NCBI RefSeq assembly: GCF_025264685.1
Contig: NZ_CP073721.1
Coordinates: 62,001-126,000 of the forward strand
Direction of reading: 5' to 3'
Length of the DNA: 64,000 nt
Source: Dactylosporangium roseum
Lineage (GTDB): Bacteria; Actinomycetota; Actinomycetes; Mycobacteriales; Micromonosporaceae
The notes beneath the pieces were generated by a model. The model was not told the DNA's origin. It searched no databases and was given only the letters and a program-made list of their open reading frames with translations. Both the position numbers and the translations under genes were made by a program. Below, piece after piece: positions 34,697-42,099 of this stretch (the stretch's first letter is position 1; each line of letters opens with the position of its first letter).

Positions 34697-34732
34697 GATG
34701 TAAGGAAGTCTGTCCTTCCCATCAATTACATC
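34697..34732 (-). promoter_or_regulatory. Inverted repeat in the leader of the 44-codon gene
   Basis: GATGTAA (34697-34703) pairs with TTACATC (34726-34732), and GGAAG pairs with CTTCC inside. On the minus strand it lies just before the GAGGAG ribosome site. It could be a leader hairpin or an operator. The flanking 34700-34810 is clearly less GC-rich than its surroundings. Confidence 0.45.
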
Positions 34733-34902
34733 TCGCCGAGGAGATCCAAATCCAGCGATTATCAAGTGATACGCCACACCAGCCGAAGATTCGTAGGCCA
34801 GCACCGCGCCAAACGCCCAGTTCGTCGGCCACCCGACGGCCGACCCCATGCCGATCATGGGCCACAGGTGACGAATTGGCCCGTCCCCCGGCCCGTGGTG
34901 CG

Positions 34903-34976
34903 TTGATCTTGCAGTTGTGGTGCCCAACAAACCGGGGCACTCAGGGAGCGTCTCGGCACCACAACTGCAAGATCGG
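34903..34976. repeat. Palindromic dispersed repeat, copy 1
   Basis: GATCTTGCAGTTGTGGTGCC (34905-34924) is the perfect inverse of 34955-34974, with a 30-base loop. A second copy at 51141-51218 has the same arms and, in reverse orientation, a closely similar loop. It lies in the 335-base gap between the small gene and the E2 gene; an 84-codon minus-strand frame across 34676-34930 is weak and not called. Confidence 0.85.
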
Positions 34977-35013
34977 CGAGGAGGGAGGGGCGGTCGACGT
35001 GGGGGATACCGCC

Positions 35014-36366
35014 CTAGCTCCAGGCCAGGAGTGCGCCCTCAGGGTCCTCCAGGAACGCTCCGACGTCGCGGAGGAACTTCGAGCCCAGCTCGCCGTCGAC
35101 GATGCGGTGGTCGAACGACAGGCCCAGGGTGGTCACCTGGCGGACCTTGATCTTGCCCTTGTGTACCCAGGGCTGCTCACGGACCGCGCCGAACACCAGG
35201 ATCGCCGACTCGCCCGGGGGCAGGATCGGCGTGCCGGAGTCGACGCCGAAGACGCCGACACTGGTGATCGTGAACGTGCCGCCGGTCATGTCGGCCGGCG
35301 GAGTCCGGCCGTCGCGGGCCGTCTTCACCAGTCCGTCGAGCGCGTCGGCGAGCTCGCGGGTGGTCAGCTCGTGCGCGTCCTTGACGTTCGGCACGATGAG
35401 GCCGCGCTCGGTGGCGGCCGCGATGCCGAGGTTGACGTAGCGCTTGAGCACGATCTCGGTGTCCTGCCAGGACGAGTTGACCATCGGATGACGCTTGATG
35501 GCCAGCAGGACGGCCTTGGCAACCAGCAGCAGCGGCGAGACGCGGACGTCGCGCCAGTCGCGGTGGGCCTTGAGCCGTTCGAGCGCCTTCATCGAGCGGG
35601 TGACGTCGACCGTCAGGAACTCGGTCACGTGCGGCGCGGTGAACGCGCTGGCGACCATGTTCTCGGCGGTCAGCTTGCGCACGCCCTTGACCGGGATGCG
35701 CTCCTCCCGTTCGCCGGGGGCGGCGACCCGGGCCGGCGCCGCGGCGGGGGCCCGCGTCTGGGATGCGAGCACGTCGTCGCGGGTGATCGAGCCGTTGGGC
35801 CCGGTGCCCGAGATGCCGATCAGGTCGACGCCGAGGTCGCGGGCGAGCTTGCGGACCGGCGGCTTGGCGAGCACCGCCCCGTTGCGCGGCGGCGCCGGAG
35901 CGGGCTTCGGTGCCGGTGCGGGCACGTCCGGTACGACTCCTGGACCGGAATTCCGGGGACGGCGCTTGGCCACCGTGGTCTTGGGGCCGTATCCCACGAG
36001 CACCGCGGTGCGGCCGCCCGGGGCGGGACCACCGATCAGGCCGGGCTCGACCGGGGCGTCGCCGGCCACCTCGACGGCGGCGAGCGACGCGGCCGACGGC
36101 GCGGGCAGGTCGCCGCCGGCGGGGTCGGTGTCGATGGCGATGATCGGCTGGCCGACCTCCACCGTCGTGCCCTCCGGATGGAAGATCTCGGTGACCTTCC
36201 CGGCCCACTTCGCCGGGATCTCGACCGCCGCCTTCGCGGTCTCGACCTCGACGATCGGCTGGTTGAGCGCGATCGTGTCGCCCACGCCGACCAGCCACTT
36301 GAGGATCTCGCCCTCGGTGAGTCCCTCGCCCAGGTCGGGCAGGTTGAACTCCTTGACTCTGGTCAC
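35014..36366 (-). CDS. bkdC: 2-oxoacid dehydrogenase E2 component (dihydrolipoyl acyltransferase)
   Basis: The 450-residue protein has one lipoyl domain (lipoyl Lys in VEVETAKAAVEIP near residue 44), an E1/E3-binding domain (KPPVRKLARDLGVDL near 180), and a catalytic acyltransferase core with the His in SFDHRIVDG near the end. It transfers the acyl group from E1 to CoA. Together with the two E1 genes it forms a branched-chain-type complex like Rv2495c-Rv2497c. No E3 gene is nearby, so it probably shares the cell's lipoamide dehydrogenase. GTG at 36366 follows the E1 beta stop by 11 bases. Confidence 0.9.
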   Translation of the reverse strand: MTRVKEFNLPDLGEGLTEGEILKWLVGVGDTIALNQPIVEVETAKAAVEIPAKWAGKVTEIFHPEGTTVEVGQPIIAIDTDPAGGDLPAPSAASLAAVEVAGDAPVEPGLIGGPAPGGRTAVLVGYGPKTTVAKRRPRNSGPGVVPDVPAPAPKPAPAPPRNGAVLAKPPVRKLARDLGVDLIGISGTGPNGSITRDDVLASQTRAPAAAPARVAAPGEREERIPVKGVRKLTAENMVASAFTAPHVTEFLTVDVTRSMKALERLKAHRDWRDVRVSPLLLVAKAVLLAIKRHPMVNSSWQDTEIVLKRYVNLGIAAATERGLIVPNVKDAHELTTRELADALDGLVKTARDGRTPPADMTGGTFTITSVGVFGVDSGTPILPPGESAILVFGAVREQPWVHKGKIKVRQVTTLGLSFDHRIVDGELGSKFLRDVGAFLEDPEGALLAWS

Positions 36367-36377
36367 GACGCGGCCCC

Positions 36378-37355
36378 CTAGAACCCGAACGAGCGGTCGA
36401 CGGCGTCGAGCACCCGGTCGAGGTCCGGGAGATACTCCTCCTCCATCCGGGCGGCCGGGTAGGGGGTGTCGAAGCCACCGACCCGCAGGACCGGAGCCTC
36501 CAGGGAGTAGAAGCACTCCTCGGTGATCCGGGCCGCGATCTCGGCGCCGAGGCCCAGGTTGACCGGCGCCTCGTGGACGACGACCGCGCGGCCGGTGCGG
36601 CGCACCGACGCGTAGACCGGGGTCAGATCGAGCGGTGAGAGCGAGCGCAGGTCGATGACCTCGATGTTCCGGCCGTCCTCGGCCGCGGCGGTGGCGGCGT
36701 CGAGCGACGTGCGCACCATCGGGCCGTAGGCGATCACGGTCGCGTCGGTGCCGGGCCGGGCCACCCGTGAGGCGTGCAGCGGCAGGCTCGCGCTGTCGAC
36801 GTTGACCTCGCCCTTCTCCCAGTAGCGGCGCTTGGGCTCGAGGAAGATGATCGGGTCGTCGGACTCGATCGACTGCTGGATCATCCAGTACGCGTCGTCG
36901 GGGTTCGCGCACGAGACGACCTTGAGGCCGGCCGTGTGCGCGAAGTAGGCCTCCGGGGACTCGGAGTGGTGCTCGACCGCGCCGATGCCGCCGCCGAACG
37001 GGATGCGGATGACCATGGGCAGGCGGACGTTGCCCTTCGAGCGGTAGTGCATCTTGGCCACCTGCGACACGATCTGGTCGTAGGCGGGGTAGACGAACCC
37101 GTCGAACTGGATCTCGCAGACCGGGCGGTAGCCGCGGATGGCGAGGCCGACCGCGGTGCCGATGATGCCCGACTCGGCGAGCGGGGTGTCGATGACGCGG
37201 TCCTCGCCGAAGTCCTTCTGCAGGCCGTCGGTGATGCGGAAGACGCCACCGAGCTTGCCGACGTCCTCACCCATGACGAGGACCTTGGGGTCGCGCTCCA
37301 TCGCCCGGCGCAGGCCCGTGTTGAGCGCCTTGCCGATCGGCAGGGTCTCGGCCAT
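36378..37355 (-). CDS. bkdB: 2-oxoacid dehydrogenase E1 beta subunit
   Basis: The 325-residue protein fits the transketolase-like beta subunit: GEDVGKLGGVFRITDGL, TPLAESGIIGTAVGLA, IRIPFGGGIGAVEHHSESPE and VVVHEAPVNLGLGAEI. With the alpha subunit it decarboxylates a 2-oxoacid, most likely those from Val, Leu and Ile. Its ATG shares a base with the stop of the E1 alpha gene, so the two subunits are coupled. Confidence 0.93.
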   Translation of the reverse strand: MAETLPIGKALNTGLRRAMERDPKVLVMGEDVGKLGGVFRITDGLQKDFGEDRVIDTPLAESGIIGTAVGLAIRGYRPVCEIQFDGFVYPAYDQIVSQVAKMHYRSKGNVRLPMVIRIPFGGGIGAVEHHSESPEAYFAHTAGLKVVSCANPDDAYWMIQQSIESDDPIIFLEPKRRYWEKGEVNVDSASLPLHASRVARPGTDATVIAYGPMVRTSLDAATAAAEDGRNIEVIDLRSLSPLDLTPVYASVRRTGRAVVVHEAPVNLGLGAEIAARITEECFYSLEAPVLRVGGFDTPYPAARMEEEYLPDLDRVLDAVDRSFGF

Positions 37356-38488
37356 CAGTGCCCACTCCCCTCGAACGACGCAAGGTAGTTCGCGAACTGT
37401 TCCTTCTGCTGATCGAGCTCCGGCGAACCGTTCGGGTAGACGTGCTCGAAGATCGTCATCGGGTCGGGGTCGGGCATGCTGAGCACACGCTCGCGCAGCT
37501 CGACGGCGGCGATCCGGGCCTCCTCGTCGATCGCGTCGAAGTAGTCGGCCTTCGCCATGCCCTGCTTCTCCAGGAAGGCACGCAGGCGCTTGATCGGGTC
37601 CTTCGTCTGCCAGGCCTCGACCTCGCTGGCGATGCGGTAGCGGGTCGGATCGTCCGACGTCGTGTGGGCACCCATGCGGTACGTGTACGCCTCGATCAGC
37701 GACGGGCCCTGGCCGTGCCGGGCGTCGTCGAGCGCCTTGCGGGTGACCGCGTAGCAGGCGAGCACGTCGTTGCCGTCCACCCGCAGGCCGGGGAAGCCGA
37801 AGCCGCTGGCCCGGTGGTAGAGGGGCACGCGCGTCTGCCGCTCCAGCGGCTCGGAGATCGCGTACTGGTTGTTCTGGCAGAAGAAGACCACCGGCGCGTT
37901 GAAGACCGACGCCCAGATGAACGCCTCGTTGACATCACCCTGGCTGGTGGCGCCGTCGCCGAAGTACGCGATCACCGCCTCACCGTCGTCGGAGCCGACC
38001 TTGCCATCCTTGGTGATGCCCATGGCGTAGCCGGTCGCGTGGAGCGTCTGCGCCCCGATGACGATCGTGTACAAGTTGAACTTGAACTCGTTGGGGTCCC
38101 AGCCGCCCTGGTCGACGCCTCGGAACAGGCCCAACGGCATGATCGGGTCGATGCCGCGGCAGTAGAGGACCCCGTGCTCGCGATACGTTGGAAACGCCAT
38201 GTCCTGCGGGCGCAGCGCCCGGCCGGATCCGACCTGGGCCGCCTCCTGGCCGAGCAGGCTCGCCCAGATGCCCAGCTCCCCCTGGCGCTGCAGGGCGGTC
38301 GCCTCGGCGTCGAGCCTCCGGACCACGACGAGATCGTGATACAGCGAGCGGTACTCGTCGTCGGTGAAGTCGACCGCGTAGTCGGGGTGTTCGACCCGAT
38401 CGCCCTCGGGGGTGAGTAGCTGCACGAACGCGGGTTCAGGCACGGCCCGTGTCCTGTGTGTCCGGGCCTTGGCTTCGCCCTTCGCCAT
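37355..38488 (-). CDS. bkdA: 2-oxoacid dehydrogenase E1 alpha subunit
   Basis: The 377-residue protein binds thiamine diphosphate through IAYFGDGATSQGDVNEAFIWASV and NNQYAIS. YRMGAHTTSDDPTRYR is the conserved phosphorylation-loop region. The sequence matches the actinobacterial BkdA/PdhA branched-chain type better than AceE. ATG at 38488 has GGGAGA just before it. It is the first gene of the operon. Two operator-like palindromes lie upstream. Confidence 0.92.
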   Translation of the reverse strand: MAKGEAKARTHRTRAVPEPAFVQLLTPEGDRVEHPDYAVDFTDDEYRSLYHDLVVVRRLDAEATALQRQGELGIWASLLGQEAAQVGSGRALRPQDMAFPTYREHGVLYCRGIDPIMPLGLFRGVDQGGWDPNEFKFNLYTIVIGAQTLHATGYAMGITKDGKVGSDDGEAVIAYFGDGATSQGDVNEAFIWASVFNAPVVFFCQNNQYAISEPLERQTRVPLYHRASGFGFPGLRVDGNDVLACYAVTRKALDDARHGQGPSLIEAYTYRMGAHTTSDDPTRYRIASEVEAWQTKDPIKRLRAFLEKQGMAKADYFDAIDEEARIAAVELRERVLSMPDPDPMTIFEHVYPNGSPELDQQKEQFANYLASFEGSGH

Positions 38489-38592
38489 CCGTTTCTCCCT
38501 GTCGTCTCTCGCGTCGGCAGCGGGGGGTGACCCTGCCGCGCGGCGGGGGTGGCTGCGACGCGGCAACCCGGTGGGGTCGGCACGTCGCGGGT

Positions 38593-38612
38593 GGGCATGA
38601 CGGATCATGCCC
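38593..38612. promoter_or_regulatory. Inverted repeat about 105 bases upstream of the E1 alpha gene
   Basis: GGGCATGA-CGGA-TCATGCCC is a perfect 8-4-8 inverted repeat. It lies in the 338-base gap between bkdA and the plus-strand gene at 38827, and is the strongest operator candidate for the dehydrogenase operon. Confidence 0.5.
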
Positions 38613-38697
38613 GGGAGCCGGCCCCGAAGGCTCTGCCTCGCAGGGTATGCGGAGGCTACGGCCCCGTTGCCGGTGTGTGTCCAGCATCGCAGAACGC

Positions 38698-38711
38698 GTG
38701 TCGATCGACAC
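38698..38711. promoter_or_regulatory. 14-bp palindrome in the bkdA upstream gap
   Basis: GTGTCGATCGACAC is a perfect palindrome about 210 bases before bkdA and 116 before the gene at 38827. It may serve either gene. The rest of the gap shows no further structure. Confidence 0.4.
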
Positions 38712-38826
38712 CATGGAGTCGTGGTTCCTCCGATGGCGGATGCCGAAAATCCCCCCAGTCCGGGCAGATCCTCCTGTCATCACCCGACGTTGTTCCTCAT
38801 GTCCCCGGATACTTGGAGTTCTCGCG

Positions 38827-39465
38827 TTGCCTTCCTCTCCCGGCTCCTCTTCCCCCGACGACGTCCGGACGCACCGTTCGTTCTCGCCGAACCGACGGCC
38901 GTTGCTGATCTCCGCGCTGCTGGTGGCGCTGACGTCGGTACCGACGATGATCGTCGTGGTCGCGGGCAGTGCGACGCTCGACAGCAGGTCGTCGTCGCGG
39001 ACCCCGGTGATCGCGGAGCCGCGCCCGGGTCCGGTCGTGGTGGACTCGTCGCCGCGCACCGGCCTGCACCCGTCCGGCGTGCCGGACCGGAGTTCGCTCG
39101 CCGCGGTCCCGACGGCACCCCAGCCGCCCGGCCGGCCGCGGACGTCCGCCCGTGCCTCCGGAGGTTCCGGCGGCGGTCTTTCCGTCGGTACGGGCACCCG
39201 GCCGCCGAAGCAGACCCCCGTCGAGGGGCTGCCGCCGTCGGTACCGCCACCGCCGACCGTCGTCCCCGGCGATTCTTCGGGCGGCTCCTCCGGTGGCTCT
39301 GCCGGGGGTCGGCCGCCGACGTCCGGGGTTCCGATCCAGGACCGGGCGTGGCCCGGCTGGGACAGCGGGTTGAAGGGCAAGCGGGAGTCGACACGGGGCA
39401 CGCGGCGGGTGTCCCTCTGGTGGCCCTCTCGATCGGGATCCATCGATCAGCCCGACCCCTGCTGA
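38827..39465 (+). CDS. Proline/serine-rich membrane-anchored protein
   Basis: From a TTG at 38827 with GGAG eight bases upstream, the 212-residue product has a short hydrophilic start, one membrane segment (about residues 24-46) and a long Pro/Ser/Gly-rich extracellular tail. Runs such as GDSSGGSSGGSAGG occur near residue 150. No known domain is present. The other two plus frames and a long minus frame are open too, so the frame is chosen on the membrane segment and start. Confidence is moderate. Confidence 0.45.
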   Translation: MPSSPGSSSPDDVRTHRSFSPNRRPLLISALLVALTSVPTMIVVVAGSATLDSRSSSRTPVIAEPRPGPVVVDSSPRTGLHPSGVPDRSSLAAVPTAPQPPGRPRTSARASGGSGGGLSVGTGTRPPKQTPVEGLPPSVPPPPTVVPGDSSGGSSGGSAGGRPPTSGVPIQDRAWPGWDSGLKGKRESTRGTRRVSLWWPSRSGSIDQPDPC

Positions 39466-39483
39466 CCGGCGGCCCGCGGGTGC

Positions 39484-39663
39484 TCAGCGGTCGATGCGAG
39501 TCCGCGAGTCGCGGGTGATCACGCCCCAGGCGGTCGAGAACGGCTTGCAGGGCCACCCCCCACAGCCGGCGCTGCAACTCGTGACCTGCGGTCCGGCTGA
39601 CGGCCGGTGGCGCTCCACACGGCGCCGGGCATCGGTCACCGCGTGGTCGTAGATGACGGCCAT
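39484..39663 (-). CDS. Small Cys-containing protein (59 residues)
   Basis: The product begins MAVIYDHAVTDARRRVERHR and ends with a segment holding CSAGCGGWPC and DSRTRIDR. The CxxxCxxxxC spacing could bind metal. ATG at 39663 has GGGAGGAG upstream. It follows the 85-codon gene by 32 bases on the same strand and is divergent from the XRE regulator. The same neighbourhood, small Cys peptide near XRE-DUF5753, recurs in actinomycetes, but I cannot name a family. Confidence 0.65.
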   Translation of the reverse strand: MAVIYDHAVTDARRRVERHRPSAGPQVTSCSAGCGGWPCKPFSTAWGVITRDSRTRIDR

Positions 39664-39695
39664 CGCGTGCTCCTCCCGCCGCTTCCCGCCGCTGG

Positions 39696-39953
39696 TCAGA
39701 CGCCTTGCGCGGCGGGCGCCGTCCACAGCAGGCGGGCGCTGAAGAGCTGCTGCGCGGTGGCGAGCGCGGCCTCGGCGGACCGGAACGTCATCACCTCGGA
39801 CTTGCCGTTGCCGAGCCGCCAGGTCAGCACCGCTTGATCGGGCAGCTCGTGTCCCCACGCGACGACCTGCGGGCGGTCGTCGTCATCCAGATCCGCGACA
39901 ATGCCGAAGAGGCGCGGCGCGCCTTCCAGCAGGAGCTTGTCGTCCTCGAACAC
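39696..39953 (-). CDS. Hypothetical 85-residue protein
   Basis: The product starts at a GTG (39953) with AGGGAG seven bases upstream. It contains a beta-rich first half (VVAWGHELPDQAVLTWRLG) and a helical end (SAEAALATAQQLFSARLLW). It has no membrane segment. It is the first gene of a two-gene unit with the Cys peptide, and its promoter region is shared with the divergent XRE-DUF5753 gene, its likely regulator. No family recognised. Confidence 0.65.
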   Translation of the reverse strand: MFEDDKLLLEGAPRLFGIVADLDDDDRPQVVAWGHELPDQAVLTWRLGNGKSEVMTFRSAEAALATAQQLFSARLLWTAPAAQGV

Positions 39954-40128
39954 GACTGATCTCCCTCGGGCTGAGGAGGGATCTGACCGCTCCAGAATGC
40001 ACGTGCAGGTTTCCACGGGCAATACGTTCTGGCGAAGTTGAGTAGAGCAAGCCAATCGCTTAGCCGTGGACGTGCTTGCGCGGCACCCCGGTAACGGACA
40101 CACTCGTCTTGAGTAATGGAGGTGAGTG

Positions 40129-40980
40129 GTGTCCAGCGCCCAGAGCCCCACGTTCCCACGATTCCAGTTGGGCAAACAGCTTAGAGCGCTGCGTGAGAAG
40201 GCGCGGCTCACCACGGAGGACGTCGGGCTGCAACTCGACTGCTCACCGAGCACCATCAGCCGGATGGAGGGCGGCAAGGTCGGTATTCGCCGCAGCACGC
40301 TTGAGCGCCTCCTGGAGATCTACGAAGTAACCGACCGTGAGCACATCGAGACATTGGTCGCGCTCGCGCGCGAAGGCAAGACGCGCGGTTGGTTCGCTCG
40401 ATACGGTGACCTGCCCAGCAGCTACTCCCGGTACATCGGCCTGGAATCCAACGCGATCGAGATGCGTGACTACGAGGCGCTGGTCGTGCCCGGGATGCTG
40501 CAGACCGAGGAATACACCCGTGCCCTGCTCGCGGCGGCCTCCCCGGGCGAGCCGGAGGACGCCGTGGAGGCGCACGTCAACGCGCGGCGGGAGCGGCAGG
40601 GACTGCTCAACCGCGCCGAGAACCCGTTGCAGTTCATCGCGGTCCTGGATGAGAGCGTGATCCGTCGCCTCATCGGCGGACCCGACATCATGCGGTCGCA
40701 GCTAAAGCACCTGGCCGACATGGGCCGGGCGAGGAACGTGACGATCCAGGTCCTGCCGTTCTCCGGCGGGGCCTATGCCGGCATGGCCGGATCGTTCGCG
40801 ATCCTCAGGTTCAAAGGTGCACCAAGCGTCGTGTATGCCGAGGCCATGGCCGGTGACATCTATCAGGAAGCCGGAGACGTCCAGCGGTACAACGACGTGT
40901 TCGAGAGTCTGCGAGCCGCCGCGCTCAGCCCGTTCGAGTCGATCAAGATGATCGAGCTCGCGGTGTCTGAGACGGCCTGA
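40129..40980 (+). CDS. XRE-family regulator with DUF5753 domain
   Basis: The 283-residue protein has an N-terminal helix-turn-helix (about residues 14-68, LTTEDVGLQLDCSPSTISRME) and a C-terminal DUF5753 domain (about 95-275) with YIGLESNAIEMRDYEALVVPGMLQ and VTIQVLPFSGGAYAGM. This family, which includes the WhiJ-like proteins of Streptomyces, nearly always sits next to a DUF397 gene, as here, and affects development and antibiotic production. GTG at 40129 is five bases after GGAGGT. Confidence 0.93.
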   Translation: MSSAQSPTFPRFQLGKQLRALREKARLTTEDVGLQLDCSPSTISRMEGGKVGIRRSTLERLLEIYEVTDREHIETLVALAREGKTRGWFARYGDLPSSYSRYIGLESNAIEMRDYEALVVPGMLQTEEYTRALLAAASPGEPEDAVEAHVNARRERQGLLNRAENPLQFIAVLDESVIRRLIGGPDIMRSQLKHLADMGRARNVTIQVLPFSGGAYAGMAGSFAILRFKGAPSVVYAEAMAGDIYQEAGDVQRYNDVFESLRAAALSPFESIKMIELAVSETA

Positions 40981-40997
40981 CCCGAAGGAGTGCGCAG

Positions 40998-41198
40998 ATG
41001 ACTGCGCTCAACGAGCGGTGGCACAAGCCCACCCGAAGCGGCAACAACGGACAGTGTGTCGAGGCGCGGTTCGTCGACGGCGTCGTCGAGGTCCGCAACT
41101 CCAACTCCCCGGATGCGGGACTTGTGCGGTTCACCCGCGCGGAATGGGAGACCTTCCTCGCCGCGGTCGACACAGACGGAGAATTCCGCCTGCCGTAA
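40998..41198 (+). CDS. DUF397 domain protein
   Basis: The 66-residue protein shows the DUF397 core: WHKPTRSGNNGQCVEARFVDG, VRNSNSPD and RAEWETFLAAV. The family partners with XRE-DUF5753 regulators and may work as a small antagonist or co-factor, similar to a toxin-antitoxin arrangement. It starts 17 bases after the regulator and is followed by a clear terminator. Confidence 0.93.
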   Translation: MTALNERWHKPTRSGNNGQCVEARFVDGVVEVRNSNSPDAGLVRFTRAEWETFLAAVDTDGEFRLP

Positions 41199-41224
41199 CC
41201 ATGCCGACCTACGCCTGACAACAG

Positions 41225-41263
41225 CGAAGGGACAGCCCCGACCGGCTGTCCCTTCGTCGTTTT
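41225..41263 (+). terminator. Rho-independent terminator after the DUF397 gene
   Basis: CGAAGGGACAGCC (41225-41237) pairs perfectly with GGCTGTCCCTTCG (41244-41256) and TCGTTTT follows. Confidence 0.88.
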
Positions 41264-41402
41264 AGCTGCGAGCCGATCCGATCGTATCGCCGATCGACCT
41301 GTTTCGGTAACTGTCTGGTCGCTATCCGCGTGATGCTGCAAAAGCCGCGGTTGGTAGCAATACCGCGATGTGGGTGTCGCGACGGGTCGAACCGGAGTAA
41401 GG

Positions 41403-41987
41403 ATGGGTTATGACCCAGCGTCTTCGCAGGTGGTGGCGGCCGTGACGGAAACCATGGCGGACAGGACCGGGACGGCGGCCGTGACGATCCGCGCCTATCG
41501 CCCCACGGACCATCGCGACTGCCGACAGCTCTGGGCGGAGCTGACCGAGGAGGACGAGAGCCTCTACGCGGGGTCGGCGCCCGCCGACGTGGATCCGGGT
41601 GCCGCCTTCGAGGAGTACCTCACCCGGCTCGACCTGTCGGGCATGTGGGTGGCCGAGGACACCGGCCTGTCCGGGGGCGTCGTCGGCATGGTCGGGCTGA
41701 TCCTCGACGGCCGCGGTGGCGAGGTCGAGCCGTTGGTGGTCGCCTCCGCCCGCCGGGGTGCCGGCATCGGGCGGGCGCTGCTGGAGCACGTCGCCGGCCA
41801 GGCGCGCCGGCGCGGACTCGGCCGGCTGAGCATCTCACCCGCGGCCCGCAACCGCGATGCCATCCACTGCCTGCACGCGGCCGGCTATGACGCACTCGCC
41901 CGGGTCACGCTCGCCATCGACCTGAACCGCAAGAGTGACATCTGGCGTGACGGCATCGACCTGTACGACCTGCGATTCCGCTACTGA
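41403..41987 (+). CDS. GNAT-family N-acetyltransferase
   Basis: The 194-residue protein has an N-terminal GNAT start (VTIRAYRPTDHRDCRQLW), the acetyl-CoA loop VVASARRGAGIGRALLEHV, and a final NRDAIHCLHAAGYDAL. The substrate is unknown. ATG at 41403 has GGAG five bases upstream; ATG at 41454 would remove a non-conserved lead. Confidence 0.85.
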   Translation: MGYDPASSQVVAAVTETMADRTGTAAVTIRAYRPTDHRDCRQLWAELTEEDESLYAGSAPADVDPGAAFEEYLTRLDLSGMWVAEDTGLSGGVVGMVGLILDGRGGEVEPLVVASARRGAGIGRALLEHVAGQARRRGLGRLSISPAARNRDAIHCLHAAGYDALARVTLAIDLNRKSDIWRDGIDLYDLRFRY

Positions 41988-42018
41988 ACCGGTCGGCGCC
42001 CGTCAAGCGTTGACGCCG

Positions 42019-42050
42019 GGCTGTGGATAAAAACGGGCGTTGTCCACAGC
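42019..42050. promoter_or_regulatory. Second inverted pair of DnaA boxes
   Basis: TGTGGATAA (42022-42030, minus-strand TTATCCACA) faces TTGTCCACA (42040-42048), nine bases apart, inside a GGCTGTGGA/TCCACAGCC stem. Both match the actinobacterial DnaA box. The site lies in the gap before the DUF4192 gene, 36.6 kb from the similar site at 5411. Confidence 0.55.
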
Positions 42051-42099
42051 CGAAAACCGCTCGTTCCGCCTGCCGCCGCCGGGGACGAGTGTCTTCGTC

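Noticed and set aside
34676-34930. 84-codon minus-strand frame ending in an ATGA overlap with the 44-codon gene
   Set aside because: It runs through the palindromic repeat and lacks a ribosome site; the overlap alone is not enough.
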